This document shows, piece by piece, positions 9,476-19,205 of a stretch of 64,000 nucleotides of DNA. Made by a program: the position numbers and the translations under genes. The notes below the pieces were generated by a model, which was not told where the DNA came from, did no database searches, and saw nothing but the letters and a program-made list of their open reading frames with translations. This stretch comes from Pirellulales bacterium (GTDB lineage: Bacteria; Planctomycetota; Planctomycetia; Pirellulales; JACPPG01): contig DASYDW010000095.1 in NCBI GenBank assembly GCA_036499395.1, forward strand, positions 1-64,000, read 5' to 3'. Every line of letters begins with the position of its first letter. Within the stretch, counting starts at the first letter, position 1.

Positions 9476-10087
9476 ATGACGATGCGTTCCCGATGTTGGT
9501 ACCACTGGATGCTGGTCGTCGTGTTATCGACCGGAACGGCCGCGCTATGCGTCGCGACGGCGTTATGGGTAACGACTACGCGGGGTGACGAGAACGCAAG
9601 CCCGGCCCCGGTAGCGGACAAGCCCGCGGCCGCAACGGACACTCCGGTTGCCGGCGCTCCCGATAGAGACTCTGCCAAGAGTGCCCCGGCCTATACGGTG
9701 CAGATGTTACAGGGGCGGCTCGTATGGATGGGCGAGGCGCTGGCCCGGCTGCACAAGATCGAGTCCGACGCGGATGCGGCCGAGACGCAGATCGCGCTCG
9801 AAACCAAGGATGGTCGGCTCGTACCGATTGTGAAGGATTTTCGCAGCCGTGGCTTCTGGCTCGACCCGCGCTTGCGGCAAAGCGAAGTCGAGCTCGAGGT
9901 TCGTCACTACGACAAAACGCCGGCTGTGCAGATTGTGCGCTGGTACGCGATCCGGCAGGGCCGAAAGTACGAGTTGGACTATTGGTGCGACATATGCGCG
10001 ATCCCCATGTACGAATTGAAGACCTGCGACTGCTGCCAAGGTGAGATTCGGCTGCGCGAACGACCCGTGGACGAGAATGCGCCGTAG
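9476..10087 (+). CDS. Membrane-anchored or secreted hypothetical protein
   Basis: A 203-residue protein. An N-terminal hydrophobic segment (about residues 10-32) acts as an anchor or signal, followed by a Pro/Ala-rich linker and a globular domain. Near the C-terminus there are two Cys pairs (YWCDICAIPM and KTCDCCQGEI) that could bind a metal or form disulfides. It starts 45 bp after the preceding gene, so the two are probably co-transcribed. Not recognised. Confidence 0.7.
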   Translation: MTMRSRCWYHWMLVVVLSTGTAALCVATALWVTTTRGDENASPAPVADKPAAATDTPVAGAPDRDSAKSAPAYTVQMLQGRLVWMGEALARLHKIESDADAAETQIALETKDGRLVPIVKDFRSRGFWLDPRLRQSEVELEVRHYDKTPAVQIVRWYAIRQGRKYELDYWCDICAIPMYELKTCDCCQGEIRLRERPVDENAP

Positions 10088-10325
10088 GCTTGGTGACATG
10101 CGCCTCTGCAGAGGGGCTGGCCTCTCCTTTTCGCTTGTGAGGCACGTTAGCGCAAGATATATCTGTATATAGGGATTTCGTTCACAAAACGCGGGAAATT
10201 TCGGCCTTCACGGGCCATGCGGAACTCGGGTCCTCGCGCCGTACTCGGACGTTCGGCCGCTGCGGGTTTCATTTCTTCCAGTTGCATCGCCCCGGCGATG
10301 AGCGGGCATTAAAGGCACACAATCC

Positions 10326-10892
10326 ATGGATCATGGTGAGACGATCGAAATCGCGATGGTCGGCGATCTGACCGACTCGGAAAACGAACTCAGCAGCCGT
10401 TTGCTCGACGTGCCGCCGGGGGGCGAATGCACGTTGTTCATCGATTCGCCGGGCGGCAGCCCCTACTCGGGCTTGGCGCTCATGTCGTTGATTCTGCTGC
10501 GCGGCATCCGCGCTACAGGCATTGTCACCGGCGAATGCTCGTCCGCCGCGCTGTGGCCGTTCGCGGCTTGCTATCGCCGCATCGTGACGCCGTACAGCGT
10601 GCTGTTGTTCCATCCCATGAAGTGGCAAAGCGAAGAACACGTCGGGCTGGCCGAAGCAGCCGAATGGGCGCGCCACTTCGGGCAGTTGGAAACCGAAATG
10701 GACGAGGTGCTGGCCCGACTGTTCAACGTCTCGGACGAGGAAATGAGCCGCTGGATTCGGCCCGGGCGTTATATCTCGGGGCGCGAGCTGGCCGCGGCCG
10801 GCATGGCCGAAGTCGCGGATCTGAAGGCACTCTCGCTATTCGCGCGCAATGGCGCAGTGCGTGGCGGCAAACGCTCGAAGGTCCGACGATAG
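10326..10892 (+). CDS. ClpP-fold serine protease-like protein
   Basis: A 188-residue ClpP/crotonase-fold protein. The oxyanion segment is DSPGGSPYSG (residues 40-49). The nucleophile is probably Ser73 in GECSSAALWPFA, and His96 in LLFHPMK fits the catalytic histidine. The N-terminus is shorter than that of housekeeping ClpP, and residues 100-160 diverge strongly, so it is likely a specialised paralogue rather than ClpP itself. No signal peptide. It converges with the kinase gene. Confidence 0.85.
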   Translation: MDHGETIEIAMVGDLTDSENELSSRLLDVPPGGECTLFIDSPGGSPYSGLALMSLILLRGIRATGIVTGECSSAALWPFAACYRRIVTPYSVLLFHPMKWQSEEHVGLAEAAEWARHFGQLETEMDEVLARLFNVSDEEMSRWIRPGRYISGRELAAAGMAEVADLKALSLFARNGAVRGGKRSKVRR

Positions 10893-10910
10893 CCGATAAC
10901 CTGTTCGGCC

Positions 10911-13151
10911 TTATTCGACCTGCCAAATACGTACGGCCCCGTCGCGTCCGCCGGATGCGACCAGCGTACCGTCGTGATTGAAGGCCACGGTGTGGATGCC
11001 GGTCTTGTGGCCGAGGAACGTCTCGAGCAACTCGCCCGATTGGGGATCCCACAGCTTGAGCGCGCCGTCGGTGCCGCCGGTAAGCAGCTTCTGGCCGTCG
11101 GGCGAATAGGCTACGGACCAGATATCGCCGTCGTGGCCGGACCATGAGTTGATTGCCTGCCCACTGGCCGGATCCCAGATGCGCACCGTCTTGTCCCAGC
11201 CGACCGACGCCAGGCGGCGTCCATCCGGTGAAAAGCTGGCGCCGTAAACGGGACCAGCGTGACCTTCCAGTGGCAGCTTCTGGGTCAGGGTTTTTGCATT
11301 CCACAGGCGCACTATCTTGTCGCTGCCACCGGTGGCCAGCGTCGCGCCGTCCGGCGAAATCGCCACGGTATACACGGCGCCGGGCTGTTGTGTCTCGGCA
11401 TTCGGTTCCGTGGCATCCAGCAGCCACGAACGCAATCCGCCTTCGCGATCGCCGCCGAGCAACGACTGCCCGTCCGGCGCAAAGGTCAGTCCGCGCACGG
11501 CGCTGCGATTGGTAAAGGTCTTGACCGCTTCGGGCTGCGAGGTTTTCCAGAGCTTGATTAGCCCATCGTCCCCTGACGTAGCCAGTAGGCTTCCGTCCGG
11601 AGAAAATCGGCTGGCCCAAATGTTGCCGCGATGGGCATTGATCGTGGCCTTGATGCTTTGCGTCGGCACGTCCCACAAGCGGACTGTGCCATCTTCAACG
11701 GCCATCGCCACGATATCACTTTGAGGATCAAACGAGACGGACCACACGGCGCCGGCATTCGCGCTGAGCACGGCGACTGGCTCGGCACTGGCGATAGCAT
11801 GCGGCGTAGCTTTCGGCCGGCCAGCTAAGAACATGCCAGCCAGCAATCCAAAAGCCAGAAACGCAGCACCAATGCCTGTGGCGATCAGCAAATTTCGCCC
11901 GGCGCGGCGCCGCGCTTCGATCTTGCAGACGGTCGGTACGTCCTCCGAAGACGTCTTCATCACAGCCCATTCGAACTCGAACAGTTCTGCCAGGTGCGCC
12001 GCCGATTGGATCCGGTCGTCGGGCTTTTTCGCCAACAAACGATCGATCGTGTCGGCCAGCCATTTGGGGATCGACGGGTTCAGTTCGCGCAGAGGCCGAT
12101 GCTTGGTCTCGACAATCTGCTTCAGGATCGCCAGCGACGAATTACCGGGGAACGGCGGCTGACCGGCGCACATTTCGTATAGCACGGCACCCAGGCTGAA
12201 AATGTCCGAGCGCGCATCGGTCGGTTCCCCCATCGCTTGCTCCGGCGCCATGTATAGCGGCGTGCCGGGCACGAAGCCTGTGTGGGTGAGCCGGACATCT
12301 TCGACGACACGAGCCAGGCCAAAGTCAGTCAGCTTGACGCGATCCAGAGGCGCTTCGAGGAGGATGTTGCCCGGCTTGATATCGCGATGGATCAAACCTT
12401 GCGCATGGGCCGCGGCGAGCCCTTGCGCGGCTTGCATGCCGATCCGCACGACCTCGCGAAATGGAAGTTGCTTCTCGCGCGCCAACCGCTGCTCGAGCGA
12501 TTCGCCCGCGATCAATTGCATCACCAGATAAGGCAGGCCTTCGTCGCCGGATTTTTCGACCTGGTGGACGGCTACGACGTTTTCATGTGTGATCGAGGCC
12601 GCGGCCCGCGCCTCGCGGCAGAAGCGCAGGCGCGACGTTTCGTCTCCCACCAAGTCGGGATCAAGCACCTTGAGCGCCACGTTGCGCTGCAGGCGCGAGT
12701 CGAATGCCTCGAGCACGACACCCATGCCGCCGCGCCCCAGGATGCGCATCACGTCGAAGTGCGCCAGCCGGCCGAGGTAAGCAGCGTCGCTAGCCGGCTG
12801 CAGAAACGCCAACGACAACTCGCGCGATCGCGCGACCGGCACCGGCGTTGTGGCGGCCAGTTGCCCCGGGGTCATCACAGCGCCCGACGCTGCACTCTGC
12901 GCGCTGCGCTGTGTGACATTGAGCGCCGGCCAATAGGCCGACGTGGCGAGCGGTTCGTCATCCGCATGTCGGCGCACGACGTCCGTGAGGTTCGAACCTC
13001 CGGTGGCCATGTTCTCCAGCTTGGCCTGGCAGCAGCCGCAGGTGTCCATGTGCCGCGTGCATTCGGTCAGCCGGTCGCTGGACAACGAGCCGTCGAGCAA
13101 TTGATGCAGTTCGTTCGATTCAGGACAGGAATTATTATTGTTGTCAGTCAT
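10911..13151 (-). CDS. Ser/Thr protein kinase with C-terminal WD40 repeats
   Basis: A 746-residue protein. The N-terminal 50 residues hold a zinc-finger-like HMDTCGCCQAKL segment. The kinase domain (about 130-390) shows the Gly loop LGRGGMGVV, the catalytic loop HRDIKPGNILL, DFGLAR and the APE-type motif MAPEQAM. One membrane segment lies near residues 428-450 (LLIATGIGAAFLAFGLLAGM), so the kinase is cytoplasmic. About seven WD40 repeats follow (for example LWDVPTQS, LWKTSQPE, IWDPASGQ), predicted to be outside. The second ATG is chosen because AGGAGG lies 9 nt upstream. One base separates it from the sigma gene stop. Confidence 0.93.
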   Translation of the reverse strand: MTDNNNNSCPESNELHQLLDGSLSSDRLTECTRHMDTCGCCQAKLENMATGGSNLTDVVRRHADDEPLATSAYWPALNVTQRSAQSAASGAVMTPGQLAATTPVPVARSRELSLAFLQPASDAAYLGRLAHFDVMRILGRGGMGVVLEAFDSRLQRNVALKVLDPDLVGDETSRLRFCREARAAASITHENVVAVHQVEKSGDEGLPYLVMQLIAGESLEQRLAREKQLPFREVVRIGMQAAQGLAAAHAQGLIHRDIKPGNILLEAPLDRVKLTDFGLARVVEDVRLTHTGFVPGTPLYMAPEQAMGEPTDARSDIFSLGAVLYEMCAGQPPFPGNSSLAILKQIVETKHRPLRELNPSIPKWLADTIDRLLAKKPDDRIQSAAHLAELFEFEWAVMKTSSEDVPTVCKIEARRRAGRNLLIATGIGAAFLAFGLLAGMFLAGRPKATPHAIASAEPVAVLSANAGAVWSVSFDPQSDIVAMAVEDGTVRLWDVPTQSIKATINAHRGNIWASRFSPDGSLLATSGDDGLIKLWKTSQPEAVKTFTNRSAVRGLTFAPDGQSLLGGDREGGLRSWLLDATEPNAETQQPGAVYTVAISPDGATLATGGSDKIVRLWNAKTLTQKLPLEGHAGPVYGASFSPDGRRLASVGWDKTVRIWDPASGQAINSWSGHDGDIWSVAYSPDGQKLLTGGTDGALKLWDPQSGELLETFLGHKTGIHTVAFNHDGTLVASGGRDGAVRIWQVE

Positions 13152-13152
13152 G

Positions 13153-13761
13153 TCAATCATCCTCCTGCCGGCGCATCTGTTCGACTTCCTCTTTCAGTCG
13201 GGCCAGCACCCGACTCTTGGCGACGTAGATTGCGCCGGCCGTCATACCCACCTGTTGCGCCACATCGGCGACCGGCACGCCCTCGACGGCGGCCAGCCAG
13301 AACGCGCGCCACGTGTTCTCCTGAAATTCGTGCTTGATGTGATCCATCGCCAGCGACGCCAGGCGGCGCTGATACTCCGTCTCCCAAACATCGGGGCTGT
13401 CGTCCGTTTCCGGATGCGATGCCAGCAGCCGATTCGTGGAGGAGTCGCCGGTTCCTTGCGGCCGGATGCGCCGCGCCGAGAGGAAGTTGTAAATCTTGTT
13501 GCGCGTCACCGTGAACAGCCAACCGCGAAACGTGCCGCGGCCGCGATCGTAATCCAGCCGCGAAATGGCCGCCGAGATTGATCGCAGCACGTCCTGCATC
13601 AGGTCCGCCGCGTCGGCATCCTGCAACCCACGCTTGCGGGCAAACCCGTAGATCACTGGCGCGTACAGATTGGTGAATTCGCGCCACGCCTCTTCGTTGG
13701 CCCCGTCTCGCAGTTGTACCAGCAGGCTCGCTCGGGTGAGCGGTGAGTCGTCCGCGGACAT
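13153..13761 (-). CDS. ECF-type sigma factor coupled to the kinase
   Basis: A 202-residue sigma-70 family protein. Region 2 reads FTNLYAPVIYGFARKRGLQD followed by DLMQDVLRSI and GTFRGWLFTVTRNKIYNFL; region 4 is VEGVPVADVAQQVGMTAGAIY. The start MSADDSPLTRASLLVQLRDG matches the family's usual beginning; upstream codons look untranslated. Its stop lies one base before the kinase start, implying translational coupling. The pairing is common in planctomycetes and suggests signalling from the kinase to the sigma factor. Confidence 0.9.
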   Translation of the reverse strand: MSADDSPLTRASLLVQLRDGANEEAWREFTNLYAPVIYGFARKRGLQDADAADLMQDVLRSISAAISRLDYDRGRGTFRGWLFTVTRNKIYNFLSARRIRPQGTGDSSTNRLLASHPETDDSPDVWETEYQRRLASLAMDHIKHEFQENTWRAFWLAAVEGVPVADVAQQVGMTAGAIYVAKSRVLARLKEEVEQMRRQEDD

Positions 13762-13925
13762 GATCGCACCTGAATGTTCCATTCGCAGCCGCCGATCTTC
13801 TCGTTGCGGTCCGCCAGCCCCGCATCGCCCCCCATAATACGCCGCAGGGGGGCAAGGGACGAGGGCAAGCGGGGAGTTCATGGAGTTTCAGGTGGGTTAA
13901 CATGACAGGACGCTTCGTAAAAGTT

Positions 13926-15386
13926 CTAGCGCTGCGCGATCTCGCGAACCGCCTCATGCGGCTCGGCCACTTTGACGCGGAGACCACGGACCAGGTCGTC
14001 ACTGGGATTGATGACCAGGCGTTCGTCGCCGTGAATCCCGTCGATCGCCACGACCCGTGTCCCCAGGTCACGCCCCAAGGTGACGGGTTTGACCTGGATT
14101 TGATTCCGCTCGTCGACCACGGCGACGTGTGGCCCTTCGACGCGCATCTGGATCGTGTTCGTGGGTATGGTCCAACCGTCGTTACTGCGAGTCTGCAAAG
14201 CGACCTGCGCGTAGCTGCCCGGCTGAAAATGCAGGTTGACGTTGTCGAGTTCGACCTCTGCGAGCATCGTACGGCTTTGCACGTCGACGGAATTTGTAAT
14301 GCGCGTGATCTTGGCTCGCACGGCCGCGGTCGCGGCCTCCGGCAGGCTGACCGTGGCGTCGGCGCCGATGATCGTTTGCACAGAGTAAGCTTGTGGCACG
14401 TTTACTTGCACACGCACACGGCTCATGTCCTCTACGACGAACAGCGGCTCCTCCCCGGCGGTTACCAACATGCCGACCTCGGCCGCGCGACGCGTGACCA
14501 CGCCGTCGAACGGGGCGACGATGCGTTTGAAGATCTGTAGCTCATTCAAGCGGTCGACGTTCGATTGGCGGCTCTTTTCCGTAGCTTCGCGAGCCTGGAT
14601 GATCGCGGTGCGCGTTTGCAGATTGGCGCGGCGGCGGGCGACGTCGGATTCAGCGGCCACCAAGTCCGCGTTGCGAACCGACAGGTCACGCTGAAATGTG
14701 TCGTGCTCTTCTTGCGATACGGCACGTTTCTCCAGCAATAGCTTGCGGCGGGCGAACTGTCCTTGCGATAGTTCCACTTCCGCGCGAACTTTAACTAGTT
14801 GGGCCTCGGCCACTTTCAGATCGGCTTCCGCTTCGACGCGCTCGGCCTGGGCCTGCACGGTGGCGGCCACGGCCTCGCGCACCAGCGCCCGCCCCTCGGC
14901 CAGTTCCTGATCGAGCTCAGGTGTGTCGATCTGGGCCAACAGGTCACCGCTTTCTACGTGTTCGCCCAGGTCATGATGCCAGGCGGCCAGATAGCCACTG
15001 ACCCGCGCGTGCAACGTCGCAGTTTGCCACGGGCGAATCGTGGCCGGCAATGTGACGCTTGAACCGCCGGCGACCGTGGGGTGATCGACCGCGACGCTGC
15101 GCGGCGCGTCAGCTTGATGCATCGCGGAAGTAGCGTCTTCCTGATTAGCTCGCGATTGCCAAGGAGCTAGATAGGTCGCGACGGCGACGGCAGCAAATAG
15201 CACGGCAGTGCCCCATTTCCACGCGCCCCGGTTTGGCGTGCCGGTCGAACGGCCCTCGTCGGACGAGTCGCACGCTGGCGTCGCCAATTGCTGGCTCGCA
15301 CCGATGTGCATACGGCTTGTCGTTTCGGCCGGGTGCGCGGCTCTTTGCAATTCGTAAGGGGCCAGAATCAAGCTGTCGGCGGACAT
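13926..15386 (-). CDS. RND efflux periplasmic adaptor (HlyD/AcrA-like)
   Basis: A 486-residue membrane-fusion protein. An N-terminal membrane anchor (about 58-74, GTAVLFAAVAVATYLAPW) is followed by the lipoyl half-motif (LHARVSGYLAAWHHDLGEHV), a long alpha hairpin (about 160-285), the second lipoyl half (IVAPFDGVVTRRAAEVGMLV) and beta-barrel and membrane-proximal domains. It would link the inner-membrane permease to an outer-membrane channel; no TolC-type gene is nearby. It is second in a leftward operon, 68 bp after the permease. Confidence 0.9.
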   Translation of the reverse strand: MSADSLILAPYELQRAAHPAETTSRMHIGASQQLATPACDSSDEGRSTGTPNRGAWKWGTAVLFAAVAVATYLAPWQSRANQEDATSAMHQADAPRSVAVDHPTVAGGSSVTLPATIRPWQTATLHARVSGYLAAWHHDLGEHVESGDLLAQIDTPELDQELAEGRALVREAVAATVQAQAERVEAEADLKVAEAQLVKVRAEVELSQGQFARRKLLLEKRAVSQEEHDTFQRDLSVRNADLVAAESDVARRRANLQTRTAIIQAREATEKSRQSNVDRLNELQIFKRIVAPFDGVVTRRAAEVGMLVTAGEEPLFVVEDMSRVRVQVNVPQAYSVQTIIGADATVSLPEAATAAVRAKITRITNSVDVQSRTMLAEVELDNVNLHFQPGSYAQVALQTRSNDGWTIPTNTIQMRVEGPHVAVVDERNQIQVKPVTLGRDLGTRVVAIDGIHGDERLVINPSDDLVRGLRVKVAEPHEAVREIAQR

Positions 15387-15454
15387 GATTCGATTCCTTC
15401 GTCGCGGGTGACTTTTCTGCCTGCTAAATGGGATACCGGCCGCTGCGGCAGCTC

Positions 15455-16387
15455 TTACACGTCTTGCGAAAGCTCGCCTGCAATCGCCGAGGGCGCGACG
15501 GATCGACGACGCAAGCGGCTGTACACCACGGGCACAAACAGCAGGGTCGTGGCCGTCGCGACTAGCAATCCGCCGATCACGGCCCGCCCCAACGGGGCAT
15601 TCTGCTCTCCCCCTTCGCCTAGCCCGAGCGACATCGGCAGCATGCCGATGATCATGGCCGCGGCGGTCATCAGCACGGGGCGCATGCGGGTGCGGCCGGC
15701 CTCGATGGCTGCGTCGAAGGACGATTTTCCTTCTTCACTCTGCCCATTGGCGAAGGTCACGATCAAGATGCTATTGGCCGTAGCGACACCGATCGACATG
15801 ATCGCCCCCATCAGGGCGGGCACGCTAAACGTGGTTTGCCACAAGTAGAGCGACCACACGATGCCTACGAACGCGCCGGGCAGAGCCGTGATGATGATGA
15901 ACGGGTCAAGCCAGCTTTGGAAATTGACCACCATCAGCAGATAGACCAGCACGGCGGCAAAGACCAGCCCCAGTCCCAGTCGAAGGAATGCGGATTCCAT
16001 GCTTTCGACCTGGCCGCGCATCGTGATCGTGTTGCCCGGCGCGAGCTTGGCCTGATACTCGGCCAGCAAGCGATTGATATCGCTGGCCACGCTACCGAGG
16101 TCGCGCCCCTGCACGTTGGCGTACACATCGAAGGCGGGTTGCACGTTCACATGATTGGCGGCCTCGGGCGTGACGCCGCGCTCGACTCGCGCGACGTTGG
16201 CCAGTAGTTGCACGCCCGTCTCGCTGCGCGAGATCAGCGGCAGCCGGTTAATCGCGTCGACGTTGTCGAGCTTGTAGGTCGGTGTGCGCGTCTCGACCAG
16301 GTACGAGATGCCCATGTTCGGATCGACCCAGTAATTGGGCTGCACTTGCCCGCTGCCCGAGAGCGAAACCAGCACGCTGTTTGCCAC
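15455..16387 (-). CDS. RND permease, C-terminal part after amber codon
   Basis: This 310-residue frame is the in-frame continuation of the permease at 16424-18628. It begins GTG (VANSVLVSLSGSGQ) but resemblance to RND pumps runs through the 12 codons before it, back to the TAG at 16424-16426. It contains the second large periplasmic loop and the last membrane helices (for example LGLGLVFAAVLVYLLMVVNF). It could be made only by readthrough or internal initiation at GTG; alone it would not transport. Confidence 0.75.
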   Translation of the reverse strand: MANSVLVSLSGSGQVQPNYWVDPNMGISYLVETRTPTYKLDNVDAINRLPLISRSETGVQLLANVARVERGVTPEAANHVNVQPAFDVYANVQGRDLGSVASDINRLLAEYQAKLAPGNTITMRGQVESMESAFLRLGLGLVFAAVLVYLLMVVNFQSWLDPFIIITALPGAFVGIVWSLYLWQTTFSVPALMGAIMSIGVATANSILIVTFANGQSEEGKSSFDAAIEAGRTRMRPVLMTAAAMIIGMLPMSLGLGEGGEQNAPLGRAVIGGLLVATATTLLFVPVVYSRLRRRSVAPSAIAGELSQDV

Positions 16388-16423
16388 GTCCTGCTGAGTG
16401 AGCCCCAGCTCGCGAGCCCGCGT

Positions 16424-18628
16424 CTAGTCAACTTCGACGTGTAGCTTCGGCACGTTCATCACCTGGTGCAGGTGGACGTCCTGCACACCGGCGATCTGCT
16501 TGACTCGCTGGGCGATTTCCGTGGCCATCGCATAATTCTCTTGTCGATTCAATCCTGCGATCTGGATATCGATGGGGGCTGGCATGCCGAAATTCAAGAT
16601 CTGGCTGACGATGTCGGCCGGCTGAAAGAAGAATGTCAGATGCGGAAACCGGCCGGGCAACTCGCGCCGCAAATCGGCGATGTACTGCTGCGTCGAACGC
16701 GCGTGATGATGGTTGAGCGCGACGAGGATTTCGCCATCGGCCATGCCCGTCGTGGCGCTATCGCCGAAGGCCATCGCATAGGTGCGATTTGGCAGGCCAA
16801 TGTTATCGAGCACCAGGTCGACCTCGTGCGCGGGAATGAGTTCCCGGATCGAAGCCTCGACCTGGCTGAAATAGTGCTCCGTCTGCTCGACGCGTGTGCC
16901 AGCCGGCGCCCGCACGTGCAGACGAAACTGTCCGGTGTCGACCGTGGGGAAGAAGTCGCGCCCCACCCAGGGCAACACCAGTAGTCCACTCGTCACAATC
17001 GCGGCGAAGGCCAGAAATACAACGCGGTAGTGCCGCAGATTCCAGTCCAATAGCGCCACGTACGCATTGCGTAATTGCTCGAAGCGGCGCTCGAACGACT
17101 GGTGCAGGCGGGCGAAGCGTCCGCTTGCCGCGTCATGCCCGTGCGCGATTTCCGCGGGCAGCAGGTAATCGACCATCGTGGGCACGATCGTTCGCGACAG
17201 CAGGTAAGACGCGAGCATGGCAAAAGCCACGGCCAGCGCCAGCGGCGTGAATAGGTACTTTGGCGGGCCGTCCAGGAACAGCACCGACACGAACACGATG
17301 CTGATCGTCAACGTCGAGACGAAGGTCGGGCCAGCGATTTGCATGGCCCCGTCCAGAATCGCCTGTCGTAGCGGCTTGCCCATGGCCAGGTTGCGATGAA
17401 TGTTCTCGATCTCGACCGTGGCGTCATCGACCAGAATGCCCACGGCCAGCGCCAACCCACCAAGGGTCATTACGTTCAGTGAATGCCCCAGCAGAAAGAG
17501 CATGACGATCGAGCTAATGATCGCCAGCGGAATCGACACGGCCACGATCAACGTGCTGCGCCAACTTCCCAGGAAGACTAGGATCATCGTGGCGGTGAGT
17601 AGCCCGGCGATGATGCTTTCGGTCACGACACCCTCGATGGCGGCCGTAACGAACAGCGATTGATCGAAAAGCAACTCGATGCGCAAGTCCGACGGCGCCG
17701 CGGCCTGGATCTCCGGCATCAATCGCTTTACCTGGTTCACGATATCCAAAGTCGAAGCGTTACCATTCTTCAGCAGCGTCACTAGCGCCCCGCGGCTGCC
17801 GTTGCGGCGGACGATCGTGGTTTGCGAAGTGCTGCCGTCGCGCACCTGGGCCACGTCGCGCATGTAAACCGTGGCGCCGTTGACGACCTTGATCGGAATG
17901 TCGTTGAACCGATCGGGCGTCACCGGCGTGTTATTGAGCGTCACCGGATACTCGTGGGTATCGATGCGCGCCACGCCGGTCGGGAACGCCAGGTTATAGG
18001 CGTTGATCGCATCGGCGACCTCCTTCGGCGAGATCCCTTTCGCCTGCAAGAGCTGTGGATCGATGTCGACCATCACCTGGCGCTCGCGACCGCCGTACGG
18101 CGTCGGCATGGTCAGGCCCTGCACGGTCGAAAGCTGAGTTCGCAGAATGTACAGGCCGTAGTCGTAGACCTCTTCCTCGGACATCCGATTGCTACTGAGG
18201 CCGATTTGCACGATGGGCACGCTAGACGCGTTGAAACGGACGACCACGGGGGGCTGAATGCCCGGCGGCATCAGGGCGCGAATCGATTGCACGGTCGACG
18301 TGACCTGCGACAGCGCCGTGCCAATGTCGACGCCTGCATGAAAATGAATGCGGATCACGGCGACACCGTTAAGCGTTTGCGATTCGACGCGTTTTATGTC
18401 GTTGACATTCGACGTGATGGCATACTCGGAGTAGGTCGTAATGCGGCGCTCGACTTCGCTCGTTTCCATTCCCTTGTAGGTCCAGATCACGGTCACGACC
18501 GGGATGTCGATCTCGGGAAAAATATCGGTTCGCATTTGGCTGATCGCGGTCGCGCCCAACACGACGATCAGGATCGCCATGACGACGAATGTGTAGCGAT
18601 GCTTCAAGGCTAATTGCACGATCCACAT
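16424..18628 (-). CDS. RND efflux permease (AcrB/MexB-type), truncated by amber codon
   Basis: A 734-residue frame, about 70% of a normal permease. It has TM1 (FVVMAILIVVLGATAISQM), the periplasmic porter domain (DIFPEIDIPVVTVIWTYKGM), and the central helix block with GGLALAVGILVDDATVEIEN, where the paired Asp residues of the proton relay are present. The frame stops at TAG in HVEVD-stop-TRARELGLTQQDV, where relatives usually continue with VDRTRA. One nucleotide change, for example CAG to TAG, would explain it. The adaptor gene downstream is intact. It is either a pseudogene, a sequencing error, or read through. Confidence 0.85.
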   Translation of the reverse strand: MWIVQLALKHRYTFVVMAILIVVLGATAISQMRTDIFPEIDIPVVTVIWTYKGMETSEVERRITTYSEYAITSNVNDIKRVESQTLNGVAVIRIHFHAGVDIGTALSQVTSTVQSIRALMPPGIQPPVVVRFNASSVPIVQIGLSSNRMSEEEVYDYGLYILRTQLSTVQGLTMPTPYGGRERQVMVDIDPQLLQAKGISPKEVADAINAYNLAFPTGVARIDTHEYPVTLNNTPVTPDRFNDIPIKVVNGATVYMRDVAQVRDGSTSQTTIVRRNGSRGALVTLLKNGNASTLDIVNQVKRLMPEIQAAAPSDLRIELLFDQSLFVTAAIEGVVTESIIAGLLTATMILVFLGSWRSTLIVAVSIPLAIISSIVMLFLLGHSLNVMTLGGLALAVGILVDDATVEIENIHRNLAMGKPLRQAILDGAMQIAGPTFVSTLTISIVFVSVLFLDGPPKYLFTPLALAVAFAMLASYLLSRTIVPTMVDYLLPAEIAHGHDAASGRFARLHQSFERRFEQLRNAYVALLDWNLRHYRVVFLAFAAIVTSGLLVLPWVGRDFFPTVDTGQFRLHVRAPAGTRVEQTEHYFSQVEASIRELIPAHEVDLVLDNIGLPNRTYAMAFGDSATTGMADGEILVALNHHHARSTQQYIADLRRELPGRFPHLTFFFQPADIVSQILNFGMPAPIDIQIAGLNRQENYAMATEIAQRVKQIAGVQDVHLHQVMNVPKLHVEVD

Positions 18629-19205
18629 GGCTGATCCCTCGGACTCGGTGTGCCGTTTGACGGCTGGCTGACTACATCAGCAAGTACCGGCTGCTTCGAG
18701 GGGCCTTACGCCTGTACTCGAGAAACACGGTCGATGCCGTTTCCGTCCGGCAGGATGCGATAACACGAGAGCGATCGGCAGAGTTTTTCTGTAAGGAGCG
18801 ATCGACCGGGCGGTATTCCGTGAGGTGGTGTGTTCTCGATGCTCCGTCGCTAAGGGTTGGTCTTGGTCGGCGGTAAATAATTACGGTCTTCGACGGCATG
18901 CCCCTTACGGCTGTTACCTTCGGTCGATATGGAATGCCTTAAGGTCGACCAGCGCGGCTGCGCCTCGATCACTTTTGGTCTTACTTCCCGGGCAGGATTA
19001 CATGCTGCGAGCGCTTGTAGCACCTGGACCCTGACGATTTTGATACCCGCCGGAAAGCCATCGACACGTCAACGAATCCGCAGGAATTCGAAGTAGGTTT
19101 GTATTACGCGGAGCATTAGTCCATTTCTCGCCGGACTTTCTCGACAGGCCGAATACCGATGTAAAAGTTTCGCCGCCTGCCGCGTCTGCAGCGAGGGAGA
19201 CTCTC
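18629..19205. other. Divergent intergenic region, no gene seen
   Basis: It lies between the leftward RND operon and the rightward HD-GYP gene. No credible reading frame was found. The only clear signal is GAGGGAGACTCTC before 19206. Promoters for both units should be here but none matches consensus well. Confidence 0.5.

Noticed and set aside
12282..13337. 351-codon plus-strand frame opposite the kinase gene
   Set aside because: It is the antisense shadow of a well-supported kinase with WD40 repeats; His/Arg-rich composition is typical of such shadows.
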